A DNA stretch of 27,737 nt from Nitrospirota bacterium (GTDB lineage Bacteria > Nitrospirota > Thermodesulfovibrionia > Thermodesulfovibrionales > JdFR-88): contig JAJYJB010000028.1 of assembly GCA_021789735.1 (NCBI GenBank), positions 1 to 27,737 on the forward strand, given 5' to 3'. Below are positions 16,182-25,576 of the stretch, piece by piece. The translations under genes and the position numbers were made by a program. The notes under the pieces were generated by a model. It saw nothing but the letters and a program-made list of their open reading frames with translations, did no database searches and had not been told where the DNA came from. How positions within the stretch are numbered: the first letter of the stretch is position 1; each line of letters opens with the position of its first letter.

Positions 16182-16484
16182 ATGAAAATAGGCCTGCTCG
16201 TCAACACAGACAATAACCTGAAGGATATTATAGGCATTACGAAAGAGGCGCTTTCAAGAGGGCACGAGGTGAGCATATTCACGATGGATTCCGGGACCAG
16301 GCTACTGGAGAACGGGGAGTATTCGGGCCTGTGCCGGCTTGAAGGCGTAAAGATGGCGTTTTGCTCCCACAGCGCGGGGAAAGAAGGCGTTGGCACAAGT
16401 CTGGTCCCCCGGCACATCACCTGCGGGAGCCAGTTTGACAATGCCCTCATGAGCAATGAATCAGACGTCGTGATCGTGCTTTAA
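16182..16484 (+). CDS. DsrE/DsrF-like protein with three cysteines
   Basis: A 100-aa DsrE-fold protein: MKIGLLVNTDNNLKDIIGIT, SRGHEVSIFTMDSGTRLLEN and the final strand SDVVIVL. It has Cys51, Cys61 (in KMAFCSHSAG) and Cys81. Cys61 lies where DsrE-family members keep their sulfur-carrying cysteine. I chose the ATG at 16182, four bases after GGAGAG; upstream starts (16164 GTG, 16170 ATG) have weaker sites. With the two preceding genes it could form a three-part sulfur-transfer complex. Confidence 0.83.
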   Translation: MKIGLLVNTDNNLKDIIGITKEALSRGHEVSIFTMDSGTRLLENGEYSGLCRLEGVKMAFCSHSAGKEGVGTSLVPRHITCGSQFDNALMSNESDVVIVL

Positions 16485-16591
16485 TAAAAACAGGCGAGGT
16501 TAAGATTTTTTCCGCTAAAAAACCAGGCAGACTGAAAAGGATCTTTTCAAAGGAGCTGCTCCTTTCCCTTATTGTTGCCCAATTTTTCATT

Positions 16592-18430
16592 GTGCTGGCC
16601 CTCTCTGGGTACAAGGCATGGCTGAACACGAGCACGGGCTGCATAAACTGCCACTCAAACCGTGAAAAACTTGCAAAGCTGGGTTACCCGGAATTCTATA
16701 TCACCCCGCAGATGGTTGCCATGCAAAGCCATCATGCCAACGCCACCTGCCGCGATTGCCACTTGGGAAACGGAAGGGCCAAGGATATGAAAGACGCCCA
16801 CAAAGGTATGCTTAAAGCGCTTTTTATAGGATATGACGGAAAGGTCCTGAACAGGAGGGACATACTGCCGGGCGCCCTCGTGCCAACCGGCCCCTTTGGC
16901 ATCAGGGACCTCCTGCCGAAGGTGAAATCCCGGAATGGAACGTTCTATGTGAACCCCGAGGTCAGGAACCTGCTATGGCAGGACAGGAACCCCGGCACGC
17001 TGGACTTTGACCCGGCAATCGTGAAAAAAACGTGCGCACAGCCCTCCTGCCACCCCGAGGAGCTGAAGCAGTTCGAAACTTCGGACATGGGGGCGGACTA
17101 CAGGCAGCGCACCATGAGGACATGGCTTTCTCCCTATGGCCCTCACAACTGCGGCCCGTCCTTCGCGGATGTCCCGCCGCAAAAGAGGTTGAAGGAAGCG
17201 GGCTTCGATTACGCGAACACAAAAAAAATAGCTGCGGAGATGGATGTGCCCTTCACCAGGCAGCAGGCCAGGGCCAAACAACGCTTCTGCAACGTCTGTC
17301 ACCCGGGATGCCTGGACTGCCATTACGCTCCCAGTGCTACTGCCGGAGTGCATAATTTTGACAAAAAGCCCCCCGCTGTAAACTGCGAGGGCGACGGAAG
17401 AGGGACGAGCATATGCCACCCCGGCGCCATGCAAAGCAGACGGGGCGAGACCTACATAGGCGGCGAATATTCCATACCGACCGGAGAGGCGCCGGACATC
17501 CACTACACCAAGGGCCTGCAGTGCATGGACTGCCATCAGATGGGCCCCAAGGGCATGGGGGACATGATGCGCAAGGCCACCTGCCAGGACTGCCACATAG
17601 AGGCAGAGGACGCCCTGGCGGAAAGCGTGCATAAGGACCTTGATTGCGCGGCCTGCCATTTAAACCAGCTTCGGGGATACCAATTGACGATTTGGGGGCC
17701 TGGAGAGGTGGCTGGAAGGCCCAATCCCTTCGTCAAATATTCCCTCTACTACGGCATTCAAAGCCCTCCCATCATAATGAAGAACCAGAACGGCCGCTGG
17801 ATGCCGGTAAAGGTATGGCCGCACAGCCTCGGGAATTTCAGGAAAGACGTGCCCCCTTCACCCCGGATAATGTTCCGCTGGCCTGACAGGCAGACGGAAG
17901 ACGCATATTACATCGTTGGGACGGTGGGCGGGCTGCCCGCGGACAATAAGCAGCTTCTCTGGCTGGAGATAGAACAGGCCTCACACCCTTACGGCAAGGC
18001 CAGAAGTTGCGGGTCCTGCCACAGGCCAGGAGGGGTACAGGTCTCCACGTCCAACTGGCAGTTCGAGGAAGACCAGGGCGCTCTCCCTTTCAAAGGGACT
18101 CACCAGATAGTGGCGGACAAAAACGGCATCCGGATAGAGGGCCTTAAAAACACGACTCCCATCGTGCCTCTCCAGGGCGCAAAGCTAGCCGACTTCGCTT
18201 CATGGATCTATATGAAAGACAAGTGGAAGGCGCCAGGAGACTTTTCAATAAAGAACGACCCTCAGGAATACCGTAAGATGATCCGGGCATCCGGCAAGGC
18301 GGATGCGGAAATACGCAGGCTGAAAGCTAAGCACTTCGGCAAGGAAAAGATGATCAGGTTCAGGAGGCTCAAGGAATCTGTTTTCCATGACCCGATGAAT
18401 GCCGAAAAGTTCCTGGGCCGGTTTAAATAG
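16592..18430 (+). CDS. Membrane-anchored multihaem cytochrome c
   Basis: A protein of at least 612 aa with eight canonical haem sites (CINCH, CRDCH, CNVCH, CLDCH, CMDCH, CQDCH, CAACH, CGSCH). There are two irregular candidates, CAQPSCH (four residues between cysteines) and a CH in TSICHPG preceded by a distant cysteine. It should carry electrons in the periplasm. The GTG at 16592 lacks a ribosome site and cuts through a hydrophobic helix. The frame is open upstream and codes KRIFSKELLLSLIVAQFFIV, which completes an N-terminal anchor. The true start probably lies near 16505 (ATT after GAGG) or at a CTG. It is the last recognised gene behind the second sigma-54 promoter. Confidence 0.93.
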   Translation: MLALSGYKAWLNTSTGCINCHSNREKLAKLGYPEFYITPQMVAMQSHHANATCRDCHLGNGRAKDMKDAHKGMLKALFIGYDGKVLNRRDILPGALVPTGPFGIRDLLPKVKSRNGTFYVNPEVRNLLWQDRNPGTLDFDPAIVKKTCAQPSCHPEELKQFETSDMGADYRQRTMRTWLSPYGPHNCGPSFADVPPQKRLKEAGFDYANTKKIAAEMDVPFTRQQARAKQRFCNVCHPGCLDCHYAPSATAGVHNFDKKPPAVNCEGDGRGTSICHPGAMQSRRGETYIGGEYSIPTGEAPDIHYTKGLQCMDCHQMGPKGMGDMMRKATCQDCHIEAEDALAESVHKDLDCAACHLNQLRGYQLTIWGPGEVAGRPNPFVKYSLYYGIQSPPIIMKNQNGRWMPVKVWPHSLGNFRKDVPPSPRIMFRWPDRQTEDAYYIVGTVGGLPADNKQLLWLEIEQASHPYGKARSCGSCHRPGGVQVSTSNWQFEEDQGALPFKGTHQIVADKNGIRIEGLKNTTPIVPLQGAKLADFASWIYMKDKWKAPGDFSIKNDPQEYRKMIRASGKADAEIRRLKAKHFGKEKMIRFRRLKESVFHDPMNAEKFLGRFK

Positions 18431-18441
18431 GAGGACTGTCC

Positions 18442-18528
18442 TTGAAAAGTGAGAACGTATCAGAGGATTCATTGGTGGCCCGGAAGGCATATATTCCTGA
18501 CCGGCATCGGAGTAAACGGCATAGCTAG
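18442..18528 (+). pseudogene. Short ORF after the cytochrome, possible remnant of a further operon gene
   Basis: GGAGGA (18430-18435) sits 6 nt ahead of a TTG that opens a 28-codon frame (start MKSENVSEDSLVARKAYIP). The good ribosome site directly after the cytochrome suggests that a real gene once began here. Nothing recognisable continues in any frame up to accA at 18705, apart from a hydrophobic run in another frame (RHIFLTGIGVNGIA). It could be a frameshifted remnant or a small peptide. Confidence 0.35.
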
Positions 18529-18704
18529 ACGTAGCTTTGCTTGGCCCAAATTCGCGGAAGATGCATTGTTTCCACCTGGATATCGCTGCCGTTTCAGATT
18601 CTGGCGCCGTTTGTTGCAGGTGCGATCCGCCTTTCAGGTCTGGCCGTTTCTGAAGCGGATTGCCGGGCACAGGCCGTTTTGAAAACCGCCCCCCGTTTAG
18701 CCCG

Positions 18705-19700
18705 CTACTTTTCCACCGGCGCTGGTTTTGCCGCGCCTGTAAAGCCGCCAAGCTTTTTTAACTTTTTGTAGCGGTCTTCTACAAGTTTTCCAACGGGTTT
18801 TACAGTGAGTTCCTCTAGTGCGGCAACTATCGTCTCCAGCAGGTTTTTTGCCGTGGCTTCAGGATCCCTGTTGGCCCCTCCCAGGGGTTCCGGTATTATC
18901 CCGTCTATCACCTTTGCCTTAAGCATGTCTTCAGCGGTTATCTTCAGGGCCTGGGCCGCCTGGGCGTATTCATTTACCCCTATTTCGCCGCTTTTTTTCC
19001 ACAATATTGCCGCACATCCCTCCGGGGAGATGACGGAATATACCGAGTGCTCAAGCATGAAGAGCCTGTCGGCAACGCTTATGGCCAGTGCGCCGCCGCT
19101 GCCGCCCTCGCCTATGAGCACGGAAATGACAGGGACCTTGAGGGAAGACATCTCCATAAGGTTTTCAGCTATGGCCTCCGCCTGTCCCCTTTCTTCGGCG
19201 CCCAGTCCCGGAAAGGCGCCGGGGGTGTCTATGAATGTCACGACAGGTTTTTTAAACCTCTCGGCAAGTTTCATGAGCCTCAGGGCCTTTCTGTAGCCCT
19301 CAGGATTGGGCTGGCCGAAATTGCGCGATATCCTGTCCTTGACGCCCCTTCCCTTCTGGTGTCCCAGGACCATGACCGGGAATCGGCCCAGTCTTGCGAA
19401 CCCTCCCACCACCGCCGGATCGTCCCCGAAAAACCTGTCTCCATGGAGTTCCACGAAATCAGCGGCGATCAGGTTTATGTAATCGAGCGTATAGGGGCGC
19501 TCCGGGTGTCTTGCCAGGAGTGTCTTCTGCCACGCTGTCAGGTTGGAGAAGATGTGGGAGTGTATCTCCCTCGCCTTTTTTTCAAGGTTCTTTATCTCGG
19601 TGCTTATCTTTAAGTTATTGCCGTCCGAGAGCCTTTTGAGCTCCTCTATCTTGCACTCAAGCTCCTGGAGCGGTTTTTCAAATTCCAGGTAATATCTCAT
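18705..19700 (-). CDS. accA: Acetyl-CoA carboxylase carboxyltransferase subunit alpha
   Basis: A 331-aa AccA, full length. It starts with the usual helical region ([20 protein letters not shown]) and has [55 protein letters not shown] and the oxyanion-hole region [12 protein letters not shown], then [14 protein letters not shown]. It transfers carboxyl groups from biotin to acetyl-CoA as the first step of fatty-acid synthesis, in an A2B2 complex with AccD. It follows dnaE by three bases, so the two are cotranscribed. This dnaE-accA order is common in bacteria. Confidence 0.98.
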   Translation of the reverse strand: MRYYLEFEKPLQELECKIEELKRLSDGNNLKISTEIKNLEKKAREIHSHIFSNLTAWQKTLLARHPERPYTLDYINLIAADFVELHGDRFFGDDPAVVGGFARLGRFPVMVLGHQKGRGVKDRISRNFGQPNPEGYRKALRLMKLAERFKKPVVTFIDTPGAFPGLGAEERGQAEAIAENLMEMSSLKVPVISVLIGEGGSGGALAISVADRLFMLEHSVYSVISPEGCAAILWKKSGEIGVNEYAQAAQALKITAEDMLKAKVIDGIIPEPLGGANRDPEATAKNLLETIVAALEELTVKPVGKLVEDRYKKLKKLGGFTGAAKPAPVEK

Positions 19701-19703
19701 CTG

Positions 19704-22700
19704 TCAAAAAAACCTCACCTTTCCCTCTCCACTATGAATCTTTCTGAGCCCGTTCAAAAAGGCATCATCAGGGGAAATTTTACACGAAGTCTCGATAAAA
19801 ACATCCAGGCCGCCTTCAAGCACCTTTAAGTGAAGGGGGGTTGTCCCGGGGTGGGCATTCACGAGCGACTTGATGGTCTTCAGGTTGTCCAGCTCCTGAA
19901 GAGTTATCTCAAGCCGTCTGTCGCCGTTCGTGGAGAGCCCGGAGGCGGCGGCGTCATCCAGGTGTATAATGTGCCTGGCCAGAACCTTGGTGCCTTTGTC
20001 CGAAATGTCCAGGTTCCCGCGCACCAAAACGGGGGTATCCTTAACTAATAACTCGCTGTTTTCCTGGTACAGGTCCGGAAATACAATTACCTCCACGGTG
20101 CCTTCCCCGTCGTCCAGCGTAAGCGCGGCCATAAGACCTTTGCCCTTCGTCTTTATCTTTTTCACTGCCGCGATGATGCCCGCTGCCGCCACCTCCTCCT
20201 TGTCCGGCAGTGAGGAAAGTCTTGAGGTGGGCACAATCTCTCTCATGAGAGGCCCCTTGAGGTACGCCTTCATCGGATGGCCGGAGATATAGAACCCGAG
20301 GGCCTCTTTTTCATAAAGAAGACGCTCTTTTTCGCTCCACTCGCCGGCATCCCTGGGTGCACAGGAGGCGTCCTCTCCGGCAGGGCCTTCTCCGAACATG
20401 CTTCCGAAGATAGATGGCTGATTCGACGGCCCTCCGCGGTCTTTGGAATCCACCTTTTCCATGCAGCCTTTTCTCGTATGGCCCAGGGAGTCAAAGGCCC
20501 CGGCCTTTACAAGCGCCTCCATCACCTTGCGGTTGACCTTCTTTTCCCTCATCCGCTCCAGGAAATTCGCGAAGGAGCTGAAATTCCCTCCTCCGGCGCG
20601 CTCCTGCAGTATTTCATCTATGGCCTGTTGCCCGGCCCCCTTCAGCGCCACCATCCCAAACCTTATGCAGCTTCCCACAACCTTGAACTCCGCGTCCGAG
20701 ACGTTTATGTCCGGGGGAAGCACCTCTATGGTCAAACTGTGGCATTCCTTTAAAAAATGCATTATCTTGTCTGTGTTGTCCAGGTCCGCGCTCATCGTCG
20801 CCGCCATGAACTCAACCGGGTAATGGGCCTTAAGATACGCGGTCTGGTATGCGATATAGGCATAGGCCGCCGAATGGGACTTGTTGAACCCGTATTCGGC
20901 GAATTTGGCCATCAGGTCGAACAGCTTGCGCGCCTTCGCCTCCTGTATCCCGTTTGAGACCATGCCCTTTACGAAGGCGTCCTTCTGTTTTTCCATCTCC
21001 TCAGGCTTCTTCTTGCCCATGGCTTTTCTGAGGATATCGGCCTGCCCAAGGCTGAAGCCCGCAAGCTTATGGGCGATCTGCATCACCTGCTCCTGGTAAA
21101 GGATCACCCCATAGGTTTCGTCCAGGATATCCTTAAGCTGGGGAAGGTCGTATTTTACCGGCACAAGCCCCTTTTTCCTCTTGAGAAAATCGTCGATCAT
21201 GCCGCTGCCGATAGGCCCCGGCCTGTAAAGGGCCACCAGGGCAATAAGGTCCTCAAAGCGCTCCGGGCCCATTTTTATAAGGATGTCCCTCATCCCCGCG
21301 CTTTCCAGCTGGAACACGCCGGCTGTCTGGCCGGAACCAAGCAGGTCGAAGGTCTTCTTGTCGTCCACGGGCACTTCGGAGGGCCTGAAGTCCACCCCGC
21401 CTTCCTTTATGAACCGTGTTGTCTTGTCAATGATGGTCAGGGTTTTTAGCCCCAGCAGGTCAAATTTCACAAGACCCATTTCGTCTATCGAGCCCATATC
21501 GAACTGCGTGGTAATGGAGCCGTCCGTCGGGTTTTTGTAAAGCGGCACAAGGGAAGACAGGGGCGCGGGCGATATGACTATCCCGGCGGCGTGGGTGGAG
21601 GCGTGTCTTGAAAGCCCCTCCAGCCTCTGCGCAACGTCAAGGAGGTCTTTAACCGTATTGTCATCCTTGTACATGCCGGAAAGAACCGGTTCCACCTCCA
21701 GCGCCTCACGTATGGAGACATTGGGACCTTCCGGCACGAGCTTCGCTATGCGGTCCACCTCCTGGTACTGGATGTCCAGGGCGCGGCCGACGTCTCTTAT
21801 CGCGGCCTTTGCGCCAAGTGTGCCGAAAGTGATGATCTGCGCCACATGCCCCCGCCCGTATCTTTCCGCGACGTAATTGATTATTTCCTGTCTTCTGTCA
21901 CGGCAGAAATCCGTATCCACGTCCGGCATGCTTATGCGCTCCGGGTTGAGGAACCGCTCAAAGAGAAGCCCGTAGCGCATGGGGTCTATCTCCGTGATGC
22001 CAAGGGCATAGGAAACCAGGCTTCCCGCGGCCGAGCCCCTTCCTGGCCCCACCGGGATGCCGTTTTTCCTTGCGTAGTTCACAAAGTCCCAGACTATAAG
22101 AAAATAGGACTCGTATCCCATCTTCTTTATTACCGAAAGCTCATGGGCCAGCCTGCTCTGGTGTTCCGCAGGCGGGTTCTCCCCGTACTTCTCCTTCATG
22201 CCCTGCCTTACCAGGCGCTCAAGGAAATCCCCTGGATCGGTACCGTCCTCGGTCTTGAAAAGCGGAAGAAGGTTTTGGCCCAACTGGAATTTCACATCGC
22301 AGCGCCCGGCGATCTCAACGGTGTTGCTCAGGGCCTCGGGCAGCTCGCTGAAGGCGGCATGCATCTCCTCCGGGCTTTTGAAGTAAAGCCCGTCCCCCTT
22401 GAACTTAAGCCTGGTGGGGTCGTTCACCGTCTTTCCCGTTCCAACGCACAGCAGTATGTCGTGCGCCCTCCTGTCTTCCTTCTTCAGGTAATGGCAGTCG
22501 TTGGTTGCGGCCACCCTTATGTCCATGCTGCGCGCAAGCTCAAGAAGAGTTCTGTTCAGCTCCAGCTGTTCAGGCAGCCCGTTTTCCTGAAGCTCTATAA
22601 AATAGTTTTCAGGCCCCAGGACGTCTCTGTAGAAGGAGGCCGTTTCGCGGGCCTTTTCCGCCATGTTATGGGAAAGATAATACGGCACCTCGCCTTTCAT

Positions 22701-23114
22701 GCAAGCGCTTAGAACAATGAGCCCCTCGCTGTGGGTCTCGAAGACCTCCCTGTCTATCCTGGGCTTGTAATAAAAACCCTCCGTGTAGGCGCTGGAGACC
22801 AGCTCCACCAGGTTAGAGTAGCCCTTATTGTCTTTGGCCAGGGCTATCAGGTGGAAAGGCCCGTCTTCCTTCTGCCTGGAGTGCCTGCTGGAGGGGGCCA
22901 CGTAAAGCTCGCAGCCCATGATGGGCTTTATGCCGGCCTTGGTCATGGTTTTGTAAAATTCCACCGCTCCAAAGAGGTTCCCGTGGTCCGTGATGGCCAC
23001 GGCCGGAAGCCCCCAGCCGGTGGCGGTTTCAGAAAGCTCCTTTATCTTTATCGCGCCATCAAGGAGGCTGTACTCGGAATGGAGATGAAGCGGGACGTAA
23101 CCAGGCTTTTTCAT
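19704..23114 (-). CDS. dnaE: DNA polymerase III subunit alpha
   Basis: A 1136-aa replicative polymerase. The PHP domain opens with HLHSEYSLLDGAI and ITDHGNLFGAVEF. The polymerase core has GPGRGSAAGSLVSYALGI (357-374) and the catalytic aspartates Asp398 and Asp400 in MPDVDTDFC. Fingers and a helix-hairpin-helix region follow (RLEGLSRHASTHAAGIVIS; MAKFAEYGFNKSHSAAYAYI), and an OB fold near the C-terminus (AAAGIIAAVKKIKTKGKG). Length and motif order match the DnaE1 type. The ATG at 23114 has only a weak GGGAA site. No frame break is seen. It is the first gene of dnaE-accA. Confidence 0.98.
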   Translation of the reverse strand: MKKPGYVPLHLHSEYSLLDGAIKIKELSETATGWGLPAVAITDHGNLFGAVEFYKTMTKAGIKPIMGCELYVAPSSRHSRQKEDGPFHLIALAKDNKGYSNLVELVSSAYTEGFYYKPRIDREVFETHSEGLIVLSACMKGEVPYYLSHNMAEKARETASFYRDVLGPENYFIELQENGLPEQLELNRTLLELARSMDIRVAATNDCHYLKKEDRRAHDILLCVGTGKTVNDPTRLKFKGDGLYFKSPEEMHAAFSELPEALSNTVEIAGRCDVKFQLGQNLLPLFKTEDGTDPGDFLERLVRQGMKEKYGENPPAEHQSRLAHELSVIKKMGYESYFLIVWDFVNYARKNGIPVGPGRGSAAGSLVSYALGITEIDPMRYGLLFERFLNPERISMPDVDTDFCRDRRQEIINYVAERYGRGHVAQIITFGTLGAKAAIRDVGRALDIQYQEVDRIAKLVPEGPNVSIREALEVEPVLSGMYKDDNTVKDLLDVAQRLEGLSRHASTHAAGIVISPAPLSSLVPLYKNPTDGSITTQFDMGSIDEMGLVKFDLLGLKTLTIIDKTTRFIKEGGVDFRPSEVPVDDKKTFDLLGSGQTAGVFQLESAGMRDILIKMGPERFEDLIALVALYRPGPIGSGMIDDFLKRKKGLVPVKYDLPQLKDILDETYGVILYQEQVMQIAHKLAGFSLGQADILRKAMGKKKPEEMEKQKDAFVKGMVSNGIQEAKARKLFDLMAKFAEYGFNKSHSAAYAYIAYQTAYLKAHYPVEFMAATMSADLDNTDKIMHFLKECHSLTIEVLPPDINVSDAEFKVVGSCIRFGMVALKGAGQQAIDEILQERAGGGNFSSFANFLERMREKKVNRKVMEALVKAGAFDSLGHTRKGCMEKVDSKDRGGPSNQPSIFGSMFGEGPAGEDASCAPRDAGEWSEKERLLYEKEALGFYISGHPMKAYLKGPLMREIVPTSRLSSLPDKEEVAAAGIIAAVKKIKTKGKGLMAALTLDDGEGTVEVIVFPDLYQENSELLVKDTPVLVRGNLDISDKGTKVLARHIIHLDDAAASGLSTNGDRRLEITLQELDNLKTIKSLVNAHPGTTPLHLKVLEGGLDVFIETSCKISPDDAFLNGLRKIHSGEGKVRFF

Positions 23115-23766
23115 TTCCCAAAATTTTACCCGCTTGAAAGAATGTTAGTCAAACAGAGGGGATAAGGTTTCCCGCCCGCCCCCCCTTTTTTTGTCTTTTT
23201 TGTTTAAGGCGAAAAACCTAACCTCCGTTTTTATAACGATTTTTTAAATTGAATGTTCAAGCGTTCAAATGAACACTCCTACCACGGCGGTCACTTGCAT
23301 GTCTCGCCCTTATGCACAGGATTTTCTCTATCTCATTCGCCCGTAGCAAGAAGCCCCTTGACCAGTGCCCGTTTTCCCGCAGCGATTCTCTTATCTCTCT
23401 TCGGCTCTTTTCTCATATTTGCTAGCAGACGGCCAAAATCAACACCACCCATATAAGAAGCTCCTTTCCGGCTTAGGCTTTTTAAAAAAAGCCCTGCCAG
23501 TCTCATAATAATCCGCTGGGCCATTATATTGGCCGCATAAATAGTTCATAAAACATTTTTTTTTAAACAACTCATGCCCCAGCGCCAGCCGTCCTTTATT
23601 CCGCATAGTGATGTGTACTTTCGGAAACCCTCGGCAATTTCAATTTTCAAGAACTATTCGTTGCCCCTTCGAGTCTTGCTTACCGATACCATTGAGCGGA
23701 TACAATAATTCGCCCTGTAACTGGGCATGTGCTCAATCCTGGCAGGACGCATGTTACAACCCGTAT
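23115..23766. other. Intergenic stretch upstream of dnaE
   Basis: About 650 bases without a confident gene. They contain long T- and A-runs (23186-23209, 23559-23568) and one short minus-strand frame, listed separately. A plus-strand frame of about 53 codons from 23608 reaches the intron 1 boundary and would meet TAA in the 3' exon (TAT joined to TAA), but I do not recognise it. The dnaE promoter must lie here; I could not pick convincing boxes. Confidence 0.5.
23333..23452 (-). CDS. Possible 39-aa basic peptide
   Basis: The ATG at 23452 is preceded by AAAGGAG at 8 nt. The frame codes a short basic peptide (MGGVDFGRLLANMRKEPKRD and on) with no family I know. An upstream in-frame ATG at 23524 would add 24 residues. 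Support is only the ribosome site and codon-like composition. Confidence 0.3.
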   Translation of the reverse strand: MGGVDFGRLLANMRKEPKRDKRIAAGKRALVKGLLATGE

Positions 23767-24331
23767 GTGCGCCACGATAGGCGAGAAAGGAGAAGCGAGA
23801 TGTAGAGTTCTTCTTTCAAAAGCCGTGCTGCACAAAAGATGAGGGCAGGCCCCTCGTAGCCGGCATACAGGTGCAGGCTACAAACCACCTTAAGCTGCAC
23901 TGGTAAAGAGCCAGTGTGGTGAGCGTTAAGGAAAAGGCACAATGTAATTGTGTCAGGTATGAACCAGAGAGGTGAGCGCAAGCCAACCACTGATGAGGTG
24001 CCGAAACGTAACTCAGATGACATCGAAACTGACGACATACTGGACGTCAGGAAAGAAAGAAAAATTCAGGAGGCGGCCTGTTTACTGCCTGGATGGTGTC
24101 CGGCATAAAGGTGGCATGAATCTGGTTCAGGCTTTTGTGTGGAACGTGGGAAGCTGTCGCCCCGATGCCAAGGGAGAAATCCAAGTGGAGGCCCCACGAG
24201 GATGAGAGTACCGATGCGGGGCACAGTGGCGGAGCAGTCTGTATTAGCGATGAAGGTTTGTAATGGAACCAGAGCGAAGGGACTGCATTGTCCAGCTTTA
24301 TTTAATGGTCAACCATATGTGGGAGGAATCA

Positions 24332-25016
24332 TTGGGTAAAGCAAAGCCGTTTAGTATTTCCAAGCAGGTCGTATGGGATGCCTTTAAGCGGGTAAAGGCA
24401 AATGGAGGTGCTGCCGGAGTAGACGGAGTATCGATTGCTGAGTTTGAGAAGAACCTTAAGGGGAATCTTTACAAGCTCTGGAATCGGATGTCGTCGGGCA
24501 GTTACTTTCCTCCACCGGTGCGGACCGTGGAGATACCAAAGGACAGCGGAGGCAAAAGACCTCTAGGCATACCGACGGTATCTGACCGGATTGCACAGAT
24601 GGTGGTAAAGCTGTATCTGGAGCCAAAAGTGGAATCGCATTTCCATTCAGACTCCTATGGATACAGGCCCAGCAAATCAGCGATTGAAGCGGTAGGAGTG
24701 GCGCGGCAGAGATGCTGGCGTTATGACTGGGTTATAGATTTGGATATCAAAGGGTTCTTTGACAATCTGAATCATGACCTCGTTATGCGCGCTGTTAGGA
24801 AGCATACGGACTGCAAGTGGATTCTTTTATACATTGAGCGGTGGCTTAAAGCTCCCGCGCAAATGGAAGACGGGACACTTGTAAATCGGGACAAGGGCAC
24901 TCCCCAAGGGGGTGTGGCCAGTCCTCTGCTGGCGAATCTTTTTCTCCATTATGCTTTTGACGAGTGGATGAAAAGCAATTATCCAACTTTCCCGTTTGAG
25001 CGCTACGCTGATGATG
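24332..25016 (+). CDS. ltrA: Group II intron reverse transcriptase/maturase (outer), first part
   Basis: The N-terminal 228 codons of the outer intron-encoded protein. RT motifs are clear: ISKQVVWDAFKRVKANGGAA, LYKLWNRMSSGSYFPPPV, PLGIPTVSDRIAQMVVK, SYGYRPSKSAIEAV, WVIDLDIKGFFDN, then GTPQGGVASPLLANLFLHYA, ending ERYADD. The TTG at 24332 follows GGGAGGA, in the same place as the ATG of the inner RT; an upstream ATG at 24263 is also in frame. The gene is cut after the first base of the codon following YADD. Without splicing, the frame runs on into the inner intron and stops near 25201, giving a dead protein. Confidence 0.9.
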
Positions 25017-25576
25017 GTACGCCACGAAGGCGAGGAAGGAGGAATGGAAATGTTGTAGATGTGCTCCTTTCGAAGCCGTGCTGCGCGCGAGATGGAGGCA
25101 GGCCCTCCGGAGCCGCCCTGCAGGGGGAGGCTTCAAACCACCCCAAGCTGCTGTGGTTAAGAGCCATGGTGGTGAGTGTTGGGGGAAAAGGTTCCGCTTG
25201 ATGGAATCAGGTGGATGTCAAAGAGACGAACACCAGTGAACCGCTGATAAATTGTCGAAAGCGTAGGGATGTCGTCAAAACCAGGGGGGTGTCGTTAACC
25301 TAGGATGAGTCTGGGGGGAACCTGTTTACTGCCCAGATGGCGACCGGCATGAAGGCGGCGTGAATTTGACATAGGCTTATGCGCGGAACGTGGGAACCTG
25401 TCGCCCTGATGCAAAGGGAGAAATCCAAGCGGAGGACCCGTGAGGATTAGAGTACCGAGGCAGGGCACAGGGGCGGACCGGGGTGTAGTAGTGAGGAAGC
25501 TCCTGTAATGGGAGTGGAGCGAAGGCCCCGGGTCATCCAGCTTTTGATATTGACCAACCAGAAATGGGAGGAGTCT

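Noticed and set aside
16973..17659. A 228-codon minus-strand frame
   Set aside because: Antisense to the multihaem cytochrome; no motifs.
21846..22712. A 288-codon plus-strand frame
   Set aside because: Antisense to dnaE, which is intact.
23608..23766. Host gene disrupted by the outer intron
   Set aside because: The 53-codon frame that would end at the junction has no recognisable family or ribosome site, so I do not claim a disrupted gene.
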